Assembly (NCBI GenBank): GCA_934630445.1
Contig: CAKTWY010000102.1
Span: 1-9,213 of the forward strand
DNA: 9,213 nt
Direction of reading: 5' to 3'
From: an uncultured Eubacteriales bacterium
GTDB lineage: Bacteria > Bacillota > Clostridia > Oscillospirales > Butyricicoccaceae
Made by a program: the position numbers and the translations under genes. Of the stretch, positions 1 to 6,222 are shown in pieces; within the stretch, counting starts at the first letter, position 1, and each line of letters starts with the position of its first letter. Under the pieces are notes generated by a model, which ran no database searches, was not told the origin of the DNA, and was given only the letters and a program-made list of their open reading frames with translations.

Positions 1-984
1 CGGACGGAGTTCTTTGTAGTACTGCTTGATATCGTCGACCGTCCAGTCCTGAATATGCAGACCCTTGCCGGCCTTCTGCATTTTCTGGAGGAGTTCCATC
101 CACTTATAGCTCTTCGGACGTCCGTCGCCCGGTACCCACTGGATGGCGTCGATCGCGTCAATATCCAGAATATCGTCAACATGGCGCAGCGCATCCGGGC
201 CATCGAGATGGAAGATACAGTGATCAAGGTATTCCGCCTCTTCACGAATGCTGGGAAGTGCCAGCTTGCGGAAAACATCGTTGCTGATCAGCGCGATGAA
301 GTCACACTGGATGGCGGCGTATCGGTCGCGGGCGTAGAAGGGGATCCAGCCGACCGAGCCGTATTTGTCCATCTTTCCGGCCTTAAAGACGCGTTCATAG
401 ATCGGCGCATATTTGGAGCGGACACGCTTAAGCGCGGCTTCCACCTCATCGGGATAATCGTAGAGGTCAAAGCAGAGCGGCTGGGGACCGCGCATTGCGC
501 TCAGGCAGCCCAGGTTGGAATGCAGATCAAGCATACCGAGCAGATACTTGCCGTCCGCATGCTTCTGAAAACGCTCATAGAACTGGATGGTCTTGGTGAA
601 GAAGCTGTCCGGTCCTTCCAGCAGATCAAAGCTGACGTCATCCCAGTTTTCAACATACGGATGGATCCAGCTTGTTTTCGTTCCGTCGCCTACCGTAAAG
701 TCGCCCCCAAAAAAGAGAGCAAACTGATCCGGCCCCCAGCTGGGGTCTACAAAGGGGATGATATCTCCGCCCCAATAGGTGTTCCTGGCGTAATGCTCAA
801 AGCGAGCGATCGCCTCGTCCCAGTTCCCCAAAATGCCGTCCATATAGATCGGAGCGGGAGCAGGTTCGCCGCCTTTTTTGGGCGCGCGTACGCACACAAT
901 CGGGCGGTCAATGATCGTTTTCTGCCAGTACGCATCCCAGTAACGGGCGGCACGGTCAAAATCGGGTTTGTATAAAAGTTCCAT
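1..984 (-). CDS. Uroporphyrinogen decarboxylase (UroD)-fold protein, C-terminus cut by window edge
   Basis: An open frame begins at ATG 984 and stays open to base 1, giving 328 codons without a stop. The 3' end lies outside the window; family members usually run to about 370-390 residues, so perhaps 50 are missing. Reading this strand gives a soluble protein starting MELLYKPDFDRAARYWDAYW, with no signal peptide or membrane segment. The pattern is that of UroD/MtaA/CmuA-like proteins: a glycine-rich WGPDQFALFFGGDF stretch (83-96), LDLHSNLGCLSAMRGPQ (152-168) followed by a DLYDYPDEV helix (173-181), and near the C-terminus a strand with FHLDG (258-262), then IQWVPGDG (281-288). These proteins are often annotated 'trimethylamine corrinoid protein 2' or UroD-like. 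In the corrinoid methyltransferases MtaA/CmuA a zinc site includes an HxC motif; here FHLDG has Asp where Cys would sit, so zinc-dependent methyl transfer is doubtful. It follows the GH43 gene by 5 nt, with AGGATAGG upstream of the ATG as ribosome binding site, so the two are surely co-transcribed. Fold family fairly sure; reaction and substrate unknown. Confidence 0.82.
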   Translation of the reverse strand, partial: MELLYKPDFDRAARYWDAYWQKTIIDRPIVCVRAPKKGGEPAPAPIYMDGILGNWDEAIARFEHYARNTYWGGDIIPFVDPSWGPDQFALFFGGDFTVGDGTKTSWIHPYVENWDDVSFDLLEGPDSFFTKTIQFYERFQKHADGKYLLGMLDLHSNLGCLSAMRGPQPLCFDLYDYPDEVEAALKRVRSKYAPIYERVFKAGKMDKYGSVGWIPFYARDRYAAIQCDFIALISNDVFRKLALPSIREEAEYLDHCIFHLDGPDALRHVDDILDIDAIDAIQWVPGDGRPKSYKWMELLQKMQKAGKGLHIQDWTVDDIKQYYKELRP

Positions 985-989
985 TTTCT

Positions 990-2525
990 TTACCTATCCT
1001 CTGAATATGAAATGCGGAATGACCGGAACTGTACATGTCCGCTTTCACAGTACATTCCCAGAAATACGCCGGTAAACGAGTGCGCCGCCACACATTCGGA
1101 GCAAAGTCCGGCGACTGCGCCGCGTCCAAGAATAAACGTGTCGTAGCCCGAGGTGACGGAGAATTCGTACCATTCGCGGTTAAAACGCAGGGTGAGCGTC
1201 ACATTTGCCGAAGTCAGTTCCGCTGTGCGTGTATGTATGCGGATATCGTGGATTGCTTTTTTGATGCCCGCATGGATTTTACCGCCCCGGTTTTCGACAA
1301 ACGCGGCGTAGTGATAGCTGTCGTTATAAAAGGCGGTGATACCTGCCAGCGTACCTGCTTCGACAGTCAGGTTGGCTTGACAGATGCCGCAGAATTCACG
1401 CTGCCGCACGCCGAGAAACACCGGAGTGGCTTCCGCGTCGCACAGATGCACGCCGGCACCGGAAAGCGTAAGGCGTCCTTTTCCGGGCTCAAGGGAATAG
1501 CGCCTTGCGTCGCAGGAACGGATAAAGGCATACTGCGGCGCAAGGCGCGCAGCGGTGAAATCATCGAAAAAATCATCCGCTCCGATTGGCCGCTTTTCCG
1601 GGCGTGCCGGAAGAAGGTGTGCAAAATCGGAAAGCGGCGCGAGCCTGCCGTGGTTGCCGATGACTGGCCATCCGTCCTCCCAGTGCATTGGCGAGAGGAA
1701 ACTCTCGCGGCCCAGAACATGCAGCTCCCTTGAATCCAGAGGGCGAAAGCCGAGGCATACGAGCCACCATCTGCCGTTTTGATCCTCGATGATATCGGCA
1801 TGTCCTGTGGCCTGTATTGGGTCCTCCTGCAGATTGAGGTGGGTGAGGACGGGGTTGTGCGGACAGCTTTCGTAAGGGCCGTACGGCGAGGGCGCGCGCA
1901 GGACCGTTACCATATGGCGGTACCCCGTGCCGCCCTCTGCAAGCAGAAGGTAGTATATGCCGTCTTTTTTATAGATGTGCGGGCCTTCCGGGTAGATGCC
2001 GCCGCTTCCGTAGCTGATGCAGACCGGTTCGGTCAGCATTTCACCGGTATCGGGATTGATCTCGCAGGCATCGATTTGGTTTTTTCCGTTGACGGACCGC
2101 GCCGAACAGAAATATACTTTTCCGTCGTCGTCGAAAAACAGCGACGGGTCGATGCCGTCCTGCGCCACATGGTGCGCGCAGGACCACTCGCCGCGGATGT
2201 CGTCGGTCCAGACGATGAAATTATCCTGCTTGCCGTGGACGCATGTTGTCGTCATATAAAAGCGGCCGTTGTGGCAGCGGATCGTGGGCGCCCAGATTCC
2301 GCCGGAGGCGCTGACCCCGGTCAGATCAACCTGGTCGGGACGCGTAAGACAGTAGTTGATCAGTTCCCAGCGGATCAGATCACGGCTGTGGAAAACAGGA
2401 ACGCCGGGGTAAAATTCGAATGTCGATGTGACAAGATAAAAATCGTCTCCCACGCGGCAGATGCTTGGGTCGGGATGAAATCCTTTCAGGATCGGTTCGA
2501 TGACAGGCAGTTTTGGCTGATCCAT
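990..2525 (-). CDS. Glycoside hydrolase family 43 (beta-xylosidase / alpha-L-arabinofuranosidase type)
   Basis: A 511-residue enzyme expected to release xylose or arabinose from the non-reducing ends of short oligosaccharides by inversion. It has no signal peptide, so it acts in the cytoplasm on imported sugars. Residues about 8-300 form the five-bladed propeller. The catalytic triad is visible: general base D19 in HPDPS, pKa modulator D126 in GIDPSLF and general acid E180 in YPEGPH. H242 in GHAD fits the conserved active-site histidine of XynB3-like enzymes. Residues about 318-508 form a beta-sandwich like the C-terminal domain of GH43 xylosidases, which helps to shape the active site (FFDDF at 319-323, GITAFYNDSYHYA at 395-407). 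Length is typical. I chose ATG 2525 (MDQPKLP) because an AAAGGGG sequence lies upstream and homology begins at once. An upstream in-frame start at 2633 would add 36 residues encoded by a hairpin region, and is unlikely. No clear promoter is visible in the 120 bases upstream. Exact specificity (xylose or arabinose) cannot be told from sequence alone. Confidence 0.94.
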   Translation of the reverse strand: MDQPKLPVIEPILKGFHPDPSICRVGDDFYLVTSTFEFYPGVPVFHSRDLIRWELINYCLTRPDQVDLTGVSASGGIWAPTIRCHNGRFYMTTTCVHGKQDNFIVWTDDIRGEWSCAHHVAQDGIDPSLFFDDDGKVYFCSARSVNGKNQIDACEINPDTGEMLTEPVCISYGSGGIYPEGPHIYKKDGIYYLLLAEGGTGYRHMVTVLRAPSPYGPYESCPHNPVLTHLNLQEDPIQATGHADIIEDQNGRWWLVCLGFRPLDSRELHVLGRESFLSPMHWEDGWPVIGNHGRLAPLSDFAHLLPARPEKRPIGADDFFDDFTAARLAPQYAFIRSCDARRYSLEPGKGRLTLSGAGVHLCDAEATPVFLGVRQREFCGICQANLTVEAGTLAGITAFYNDSYHYAAFVENRGGKIHAGIKKAIHDIRIHTRTAELTSANVTLTLRFNREWYEFSVTSGYDTFILGRGAVAGLCSECVAAHSFTGVFLGMYCESGHVQFRSFRISYSEDR

Positions 2526-2558
2526 ATGGTAAAAGATACCCCTTTCACTTGAAAAGAG

Positions 2559-2598
2559 AAAGGAGGATTTCCGTATCAATACACGAAAATCCTCCTTT
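2559..2598 (-). terminator. Hairpin between the oxidoreductase operon and the GH43 gene (intrinsic terminator or attenuator)
   Basis: Twelve-base arms AAAGGAGGATTT (2559-2570) and AAATCCTCCTTT (2587-2598) are perfectly complementary. An inner CGT/ACG pair (2572-2574, 2583-2585) follows one mismatch and closes an 8-base loop. Read leftward, the 3' flank is TTTCTCTTTTC, an interrupted T-tract. Read rightward, the right arm runs into six T's, but no plus-strand gene is there to end. It sits 47 bases past the stop of the DUF1667 gene and 33 bases before the GH43 start, so it most likely ends, or partly ends, the oxidoreductase transcript. Because no clear GH43 promoter is seen, partial read-through is possible. 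Confidence 0.65.
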
Positions 2599-2645
2599 TT
2601 TGCAGATGATATCCGACCGCAAAGGCGCATCATACGCAGTGGTAT

Positions 2646-2999
2646 TTAATCCAAGTCGGCTGTCGCAACGACATTTGCACCGGTGCCGAGAATATCCGCG
2701 ATCACGACGTCGTGGCGGTGGATCCCACCGCAGACCGTGCATTTTTTGATCTCTTCCATGCACTGCATCTGAAGTTCACGCGGGATGGGCCTGTCGGTAC
2801 GCACAGGCAGTACCGGCGAGCCGGCAACCGATGTACGCACAGCAGACGTCAGAATGCGCATGGGTTTTGCAAACTCCTGCTCGGCATATTTCTTGCCGCG
2901 CGGGCAGGTGTAGCCCGAGGAGGTGATCGTGCCACCCTCGTCGCTTACCTTGACCGTGCACCCCACGGGGCAGATGATACAGATGATGTCCTTTTCCAT
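2646..2999 (-). CDS. DUF1667 cysteine-rich protein, third gene of the oxidoreductase operon
   Basis: A 117-residue protein of the DUF1667 family, small proteins almost always encoded beside a GlpA-like dehydrogenase and a NAD(P)/FAD reductase; the exact role is not established. The N-terminus carries C7, C10, C14 and C32 (C-x2-C-x3-C-x17-C, in ICIICPVGC and YTCPRG). This spacing matches the [4Fe-4S] motif of molybdopterin oxidoreductases and suggests an iron-sulfur cluster. The C-terminal IADILGTGANVVAT (100-113) is the family's usual end. Unusually, three more cysteines occur late, C80, C87 and C90, the last two in a CTVC motif where family members as I recall them have no cysteine. The start at ATG 2999 lies 6 nt beyond the stop of the upstream gene, with an AAGGAG inside that gene's end as ribosome binding site. 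By context it would pass electrons within, or help to assemble, a three-subunit dehydrogenase; that is inference. Confidence 0.9.
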   Translation of the reverse strand: MEKDIICIICPVGCTVKVSDEGGTITSSGYTCPRGKKYAEQEFAKPMRILTSAVRTSVAGSPVLPVRTDRPIPRELQMQCMEEIKKCTVCGGIHRHDVVIADILGTGANVVATADLD

Positions 3000-3005
3000 A
3001 TTCGT

Positions 3006-4262
3006 TTATTCTCCTTCCGCTTCAATCATGATATCGTCGGAAAGACGCTCGAGCATAGCGCTGTCAAGGGTGACATGCGCCATTTCGCCCGGGTTGAGCT
3101 TCGGCGATTTTTTCGTCAGCAGAACCTCTCCGCCGGAACGCACCGTGATGCAGCCGCGGCGAAGCGGCTTTGTCACACGGAAGTAAAGGGAGGCTTCTTC
3201 AAGCCCCTTCCCGGCGCAGACGGTCTGCGGGCAGATGTAGCGCACATTCTTTCCGGGAATGGTAGCGACCGCGCGCTCAGCGCCGAGCGTACCGCTCTTT
3301 GCGTACAGCGCCGCGCTGCGTCCGGCCGTCTCACTTTCCATGGAGACGTTGTCGGCGAGGTCGTTTACGTGCGTGACGTTACCGCAGGCAAAGACCCACG
3401 GCAGGTTCGTCTGCCGGAACTGATTGACCTTGGGCCCTCTTGTAACAGGCGAGAGCTCGATGCCCAGCGCACGGCTCAGCTCGTTCTCCGGGATGAGTCC
3501 GACGGAGAGGAGCACCGTATCGCAGTCAATGCGCCGCTCAGTGCCGGGAATGGGCTTCATGGAGCCGTCCACCTCGGCGATCTCGACGGCCTCGACGCGC
3601 TCGCGGCCGATAATGTTCGTCACAGTGTGAGATGTGAGCAGCGGAATGCCAAAGTCGTTCAGGCACTGGACAAGGTTCCTTGTAAGGCCGGCCGTGTAGC
3701 TCATGAGTTCGACGACGGCTTCCACTTTTCCGCCCTCAAGGGTCAGTCGGCGCGCCATGATCATGCCGATATCGCCGGAGCCGATAATGACGAAGCGCTT
3801 GCCGGGCATGATGCCCTGGCGGTTGAGCAGGCGCTGCGCTGCGCCCGCGGTGTAAATGCCTGCTGGGCGCGTGCCGGGAATGACGAGGCTTCCGCGCGTT
3901 CTTTCACGGCAGCCCATAGCGAGGATGACGCTTTTGGCACGGATGTTCGCGCAGCCGATGCTCTTGCCAACGCAGTAGATCTCATTCTCCGCGATGGAGA
4001 GGACCATCGTATCGAGCAGGAACTCCACGCCGAGCTCCTTCGCCCGGTCGATATAAATGCCCGCGTATTCAGGGCCGGTCAGCTCTTCGTTGAATTTGGT
4101 CAGGCCGAACCCGGGATGGATGCACTGCTGCAGAATGCCGCCCGGAGCCGAATCTCTCTCGATGACCACCACTTTTTCAGCCCCGGCTTCTTTGGCCGCG
4201 ACTGCGGCCGCAAGCCCTGCCGGGCCTGCGCCGATGATGGCTACATCCCAAATGGTTTCCAT
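3006..4262 (-). CDS. NAD(P)/FAD-dependent oxidoreductase, GlpB/HcnB-position partner subunit
   Basis: A 418-residue cytoplasmic flavoprotein of the pyridine-nucleotide disulfide reductase fold. The N-terminal FAD-binding Rossmann motif is GAGPAG (11-16), with acidic E35 at the end of the second strand. A second dinucleotide motif, GSGDIG (161-166), fits NAD(P) binding, and FACGNV (291-296) is the FAD-contact motif near the end of the fold. GGILQQCIHPGFG (41-53) is typical of this subfamily encoded next to GlpA-like dehydrogenases; relatives include the small subunits of amino-acid and cyanide-forming dehydrogenases. I chose ATG 4262 (METIWDVAIIGAG) because AAGGGGGG lies 7 bases upstream and the Rossmann strand begins right after it. 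The longer frame from 4349 would overlap the preceding gene. It starts 16 nt after the GlpA-like gene's stop and ends 6 nt before the DUF1667 gene, so all three are one operon. It probably takes electrons from the dehydrogenase and passes them to NAD(P) or another carrier; direction and acceptor are not shown by sequence. Confidence 0.92.
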   Translation of the reverse strand: METIWDVAIIGAGPAGLAAAVAAKEAGAEKVVVIERDSAPGGILQQCIHPGFGLTKFNEELTGPEYAGIYIDRAKELGVEFLLDTMVLSIAENEIYCVGKSIGCANIRAKSVILAMGCRERTRGSLVIPGTRPAGIYTAGAAQRLLNRQGIMPGKRFVIIGSGDIGMIMARRLTLEGGKVEAVVELMSYTAGLTRNLVQCLNDFGIPLLTSHTVTNIIGRERVEAVEIAEVDGSMKPIPGTERRIDCDTVLLSVGLIPENELSRALGIELSPVTRGPKVNQFRQTNLPWVFACGNVTHVNDLADNVSMESETAGRSAALYAKSGTLGAERAVATIPGKNVRYICPQTVCAGKGLEEASLYFRVTKPLRRGCITVRSGGEVLLTKKSPKLNPGEMAHVTLDSAMLERLSDDIMIEAEGE

Positions 4263-4278
4263 TTGTATGCCCCCCTTT

Positions 4279-5718
4279 TTAGCGGGCTTTCCCGGCGGTA
4301 AGCGCCGAGCCCGAAGAATCTTTGCAAACTTGATCCACGCTGATGCCAAGCTCTCTTGCGAGGATTTCTATGACACGCGGTCCGCAGAAGCCGCCCTGGC
4401 AGCGGCCGGCGCCGGCCCACACGCGGCGCTTGACGCCGTCAAGCGTCTTTGCGCCAAGCGGACGGCGGATCGCTTCGACAATCTCTGCTTCCGTCACGGT
4501 CTCACAGCGGCAGATGACATGGCCGTAGCGCGGATTTTCCTGAATGAGCTCGCGCTGCTCGGCTTCCGAAAGGCTTGCGAATTTTTTGATGCCGACTCTG
4601 CGGGGGTTGAAGTTCTCTTTGAGCTTCGACGGCAGGCCGCGCTCGAACATCGCCTCGGCGAGATATTTGCCCAGCGAAACCGACGCAGTGACGCCTGTGG
4701 AACGCACGCCCGAGAGACCGACAAAGCCCTTCGCGTGGTCGTAGAATTCAAGCCGCAGGCCCTCGGGATTGCGGTTCGGACGCAGGCCCGCATACTGTGT
4801 GATGGTGTCCGCGGCGTTGACGTTGGGAATGAGCTTTTTAACGCCTTCGATCACTTCGTCAAGACCGGCTCTTGTCGTCGCCTTGTCCGTCTTGTCGGTC
4901 AGATCCTCGGCGGTCGGCCCGATGAGCATGTTTCCATGGATCGTGGGAGCGGCGAGCTTGCCTTTGGTAAGTTTGGTCGGCACCGGCAGGACGATGCGCG
5001 AAACATTGCAGGCTGCGTTTTTATCCATAATATAGAACTGGCCCTTGCGCGGGTTGACGGTGAAGTCGTCCACGCCGACCATGCGCGCGACCTCGTCGCA
5101 GTAAAGGCCGGCGGCGTTGACCACAAAATCCGCTTCCATGAAGCCGCGGTCGGTCATCACGCCGCGCACGCAGCCGTCTTCGACCTTGATGCCGGTGGCC
5201 TTGGTGTTGGTAAAGAACTGCACGCCGTTGTCATATGCGTTTTCCGCAAGCGCAACGACGAGCAGAAACGGATCGATGATACTCTCACGCGGTATGTACA
5301 ATCCGCCAAACGCCGCGGGGTTCACTTCCGGCTCAAGCTCCAGAAGGCGCTCGCGCGAGACGTACTCGACATCATACACATGGTTCATAAAGGCCTTGTG
5401 CTTGATTGCCGGGAGCGATGCCGCCTGTTCTTCCGTGACAGCAGGCAGGATCGCGCCGACGCGGCGGAACGGAATGTCGAGCTCCTGGGTAAGAACGGGA
5501 TACATGGGATTTGCCGCTACGACCAACTGCGATTCGAGTGAACCCGGAGATGCGTCATATCCGGTGTGGATGATCGCGCTGTTGGAACGCGAGGCATCGC
5601 CGCCGATGTCCAGACTTTTCTCAACCACAGCCACGCTGAGCTCGTACTTTGACAGCTCGCGCGCCACCGCCGAGCCCACGGCGCCTGCGCCGATGACGAT
5701 GACATTGAATTTTGCCAT
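4279..5718 (-). CDS. GlpA-like FAD-dependent (glycerol-3-phosphate-type) dehydrogenase with C-terminal BFD-type [2Fe-2S] domain
   Basis: A 479-residue flavoprotein of the DAO/GlpA family. The FAD-binding motif GAGAVG is at 10-15, with E33 after the second strand. SAIIHTGYDASPGSLE (47-62) matches the flavin/substrate region of glycerol-3-phosphate dehydrogenases, and GLSGVRSTGVTAS (334-346) the C-terminal FAD loop. Residues about 398-460 are a bacterioferritin-associated-ferredoxin-like domain with C403, C405, C440 and C445 (C-x-C-x34-C-x4-C), a [2Fe-2S] site. There is no signal peptide or membrane anchor. It is the first gene of the operon, behind the promoter at 5782-5810 with a leader of roughly 57 nt. 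Two start codons compete; the Shine-Dalgarno at 5726-5730 sits 7 bases from ATG 5718 but only 1 base from ATG 5724, so I use 5718. The likely reaction is oxidation of glycerol 3-phosphate to dihydroxyacetone phosphate, but related proteins use other hydroxy or amino acids, so the substrate is an inference and no gene symbol is given. Confidence 0.92.
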   Translation of the reverse strand: MAKFNVIVIGAGAVGSAVARELSKYELSVAVVEKSLDIGGDASRSNSAIIHTGYDASPGSLESQLVVAANPMYPVLTQELDIPFRRVGAILPAVTEEQAASLPAIKHKAFMNHVYDVEYVSRERLLELEPEVNPAAFGGLYIPRESIIDPFLLVVALAENAYDNGVQFFTNTKATGIKVEDGCVRGVMTDRGFMEADFVVNAAGLYCDEVARMVGVDDFTVNPRKGQFYIMDKNAACNVSRIVLPVPTKLTKGKLAAPTIHGNMLIGPTAEDLTDKTDKATTRAGLDEVIEGVKKLIPNVNAADTITQYAGLRPNRNPEGLRLEFYDHAKGFVGLSGVRSTGVTASVSLGKYLAEAMFERGLPSKLKENFNPRRVGIKKFASLSEAEQRELIQENPRYGHVICRCETVTEAEIVEAIRRPLGAKTLDGVKRRVWAGAGRCQGGFCGPRVIEILARELGISVDQVCKDSSGSALTAGKAR

Positions 5719-5725
5719 TTTCATA

Positions 5726-5730
5726 CCTCC
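5726..5730 (-). promoter_or_regulatory. Shine-Dalgarno GGAGG that decides the GlpA-like start
   Basis: GGAGG on the minus strand is followed by TATGAAA and then ATG. The first in-frame ATG (5724) is only one base from the Shine-Dalgarno, too close to work well. The second (5718) is at the ideal distance of 7 bases. The protein therefore most likely starts MAKFNVIVIG. Confidence 0.8.
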
Positions 5731-5781
5731 CGATGGGATGTTGACCGAGTTTTTCTTTTTTAGGGGTTTCTGCTACCCAAG

Positions 5782-5810
5782 AGTATAATAAATCCCAATA
5801 AGCATGTCAA
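5782..5810 (-). promoter_or_regulatory. Sigma-A promoter of the oxidoreductase operon
   Basis: On the minus strand, TTGACA (5805-5810) is followed by exactly 17 bases and then TATACT (5782-5787), a perfect -35 and a near-perfect -10. Transcription would begin near 5775. The -35 lies within AACATATTGACA, a 12-base string also found at the transporter promoter. The spacer holds TTATTGGGAT (5792-5801), also present at 7067-7076. A promoter this strong needs repression, which fits control by the neighbouring DeoR-type protein. Confidence 0.85.
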
Positions 5811-5816
5811 TATGTT
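5805..5816 (-). promoter_or_regulatory. Candidate operator AACATATTGACA at the oxidoreductase promoter
   Basis: The minus strand reads AACATATTGACA, overlapping the -35 box. The same 12 bases occur on the plus strand at 7169-7180, in the same position relative to the transporter promoter. Six of the bases are the -35 consensus itself, so the informative part is the AACATA extension. It is a plausible binding half-site for the DeoR-type regulator encoded at 6223-6984. Confidence 0.45.
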
Positions 5817-5849
5817 TTCAAAAAATTACAAACATTCCTCAAAAAAGAA

Positions 5850-5881
5850 AAAAGATTTCCGCATTCATACGGAAATCTTTT
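5850..5881 (-). terminator. Strong intrinsic terminator upstream of the oxidoreductase promoter
   Basis: Arms AAAAGATTTCCG (5850-5861) and CGGAAATCTTTT (5870-5881) are perfectly complementary around an 8-base loop. Read leftward, the stem ends in a T-rich run, TCTTTTTTCTTTTTT. Read rightward it also ends in five T's, so it may work both ways. It lies 40 bases before the -35 box of the oxidoreductase promoter and would insulate that operon from transcription arriving from the repressor gene or from an unrecognised RNA in 5882-6194. Confidence 0.8.
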
Positions 5882-6194
5882 TCATAGAAACAAAAGCAGC
5901 ATGGAAGAAGATGAACTACAGGCTTTTCAGGACCTTTCGTGCCTGCATAAAATGCATCATTTATTGCGATACTCGCAAAAGCCTGTATTCCATCAGGAGA
6001 TACGCACATGTAAATGCAGCTTCCGGCCGGCATGCTTACAAAAACAGAAAGCACTTTTTTTCAGAACGGACACATGTGCAAAGTTTTACACAGATATTAC
6101 GCATAGGAGATTTCATTTTTAATCAGTGATGATACTATAATATGGATGCTTGCATAAACGATAGCCGGGCCGCGCCATCAGCTGCTGAATAGGC
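5882..6194. other. Intergenic stretch without a convincing gene
   Basis: About 310 bases between the terminator of the repressor gene and the terminator at 5850-5881. Short open frames exist on both strands (for example 71 codons from a GTG at 6054 leftward), but none has a good ribosome binding site, and that one runs through the terminator stem. A TATAAT-like string at 6136-6141 on the plus strand has no matching -35. The only organised content I see is the inverted repeat at 5910-5994. Confidence 0.6.
5910..5994 (-). ncRNA. Candidate structured RNA element (multi-branched fold), function unknown
   Basis: Eleven-base arms are exactly complementary: TACAGGCTTTT (5917-5927) and AAAAGCCTGTA (5977-5987). 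After a 3-base internal loop holding one possible pair, a further four pairs (GATG 5910-5913 with CATC 5991-5994) extend the stem. Inside, read leftward, are GCGA-GTA-TCGC, then TGCAT-TTT-ATGCA, then a possible CAGG/CCTG hairpin. Together they suggest a long closing stem around a three- or four-way junction, followed 28 bases later by the strong terminator at 5850-5881. I see no match to a riboswitch, T-box or tRNA consensus. No promoter is evident and the strand is inferred from the terminator. It could also be a chance repeat or a small decayed element. Confidence 0.3.
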
Positions 6195-6216
6195 AAAAAG
6201 ATTACCCGCGCGGTAA
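6195..6216 (-). terminator. Probable terminator of the DeoR-type repressor gene
   Basis: Seven bases past the stop codon, the minus strand reads TTACC-GCGCG-GGTAA followed by TCTTTTTG. The perfect stem is only 5 bp, so strength is modest, but the T-run and the position directly after the gene support a terminator. Confidence 0.6.
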
Positions 6217-6222
6217 GCCCGG

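Noticed and set aside
55..975. A 306-codon plus-strand frame at the left end
   Set aside because: The minus strand of the same region encodes the UroD-fold protein without a stop over 328 codons. The plus-strand frame shows no domain and no ribosome binding site.
990..2633. A longer GH43 start at 2633 (adds 36 residues)
   Set aside because: The extra residues would be encoded by the terminator-like hairpin, match nothing in GH43 enzymes, and lack a ribosome binding site.
2712..5541. Long plus-strand open frames (2712-4301 and 4057-5541) across the oxidoreductase operon
   Set aside because: They lie opposite three genes with unmistakable FAD and cysteine motifs, have no ribosome binding sites, and their products are rich in R, A, H and D without recognisable domains.
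5917..5987. A tRNA-like cloverleaf (71 bases, closing stem plus two or three hairpins)
   Set aside because: The closing stem is 11 bp, there is no T-loop GTTC-RA motif, no plausible anticodon loop of 7 bases and no CCA end.
5850..5994. A known riboswitch (cobalamin, NiCo, T-box, glycine) before the oxidoreductase operon
   Set aside because: None of the conserved core strings of those classes is present, and a strong promoter lies downstream of the terminator, so the operon has an independent start.
5839..6054. A 71-codon minus-strand frame from a GTG at 6054
   Set aside because: It has no Shine-Dalgarno, resembles no known protein, and its last codons pass through the intrinsic terminator stem.
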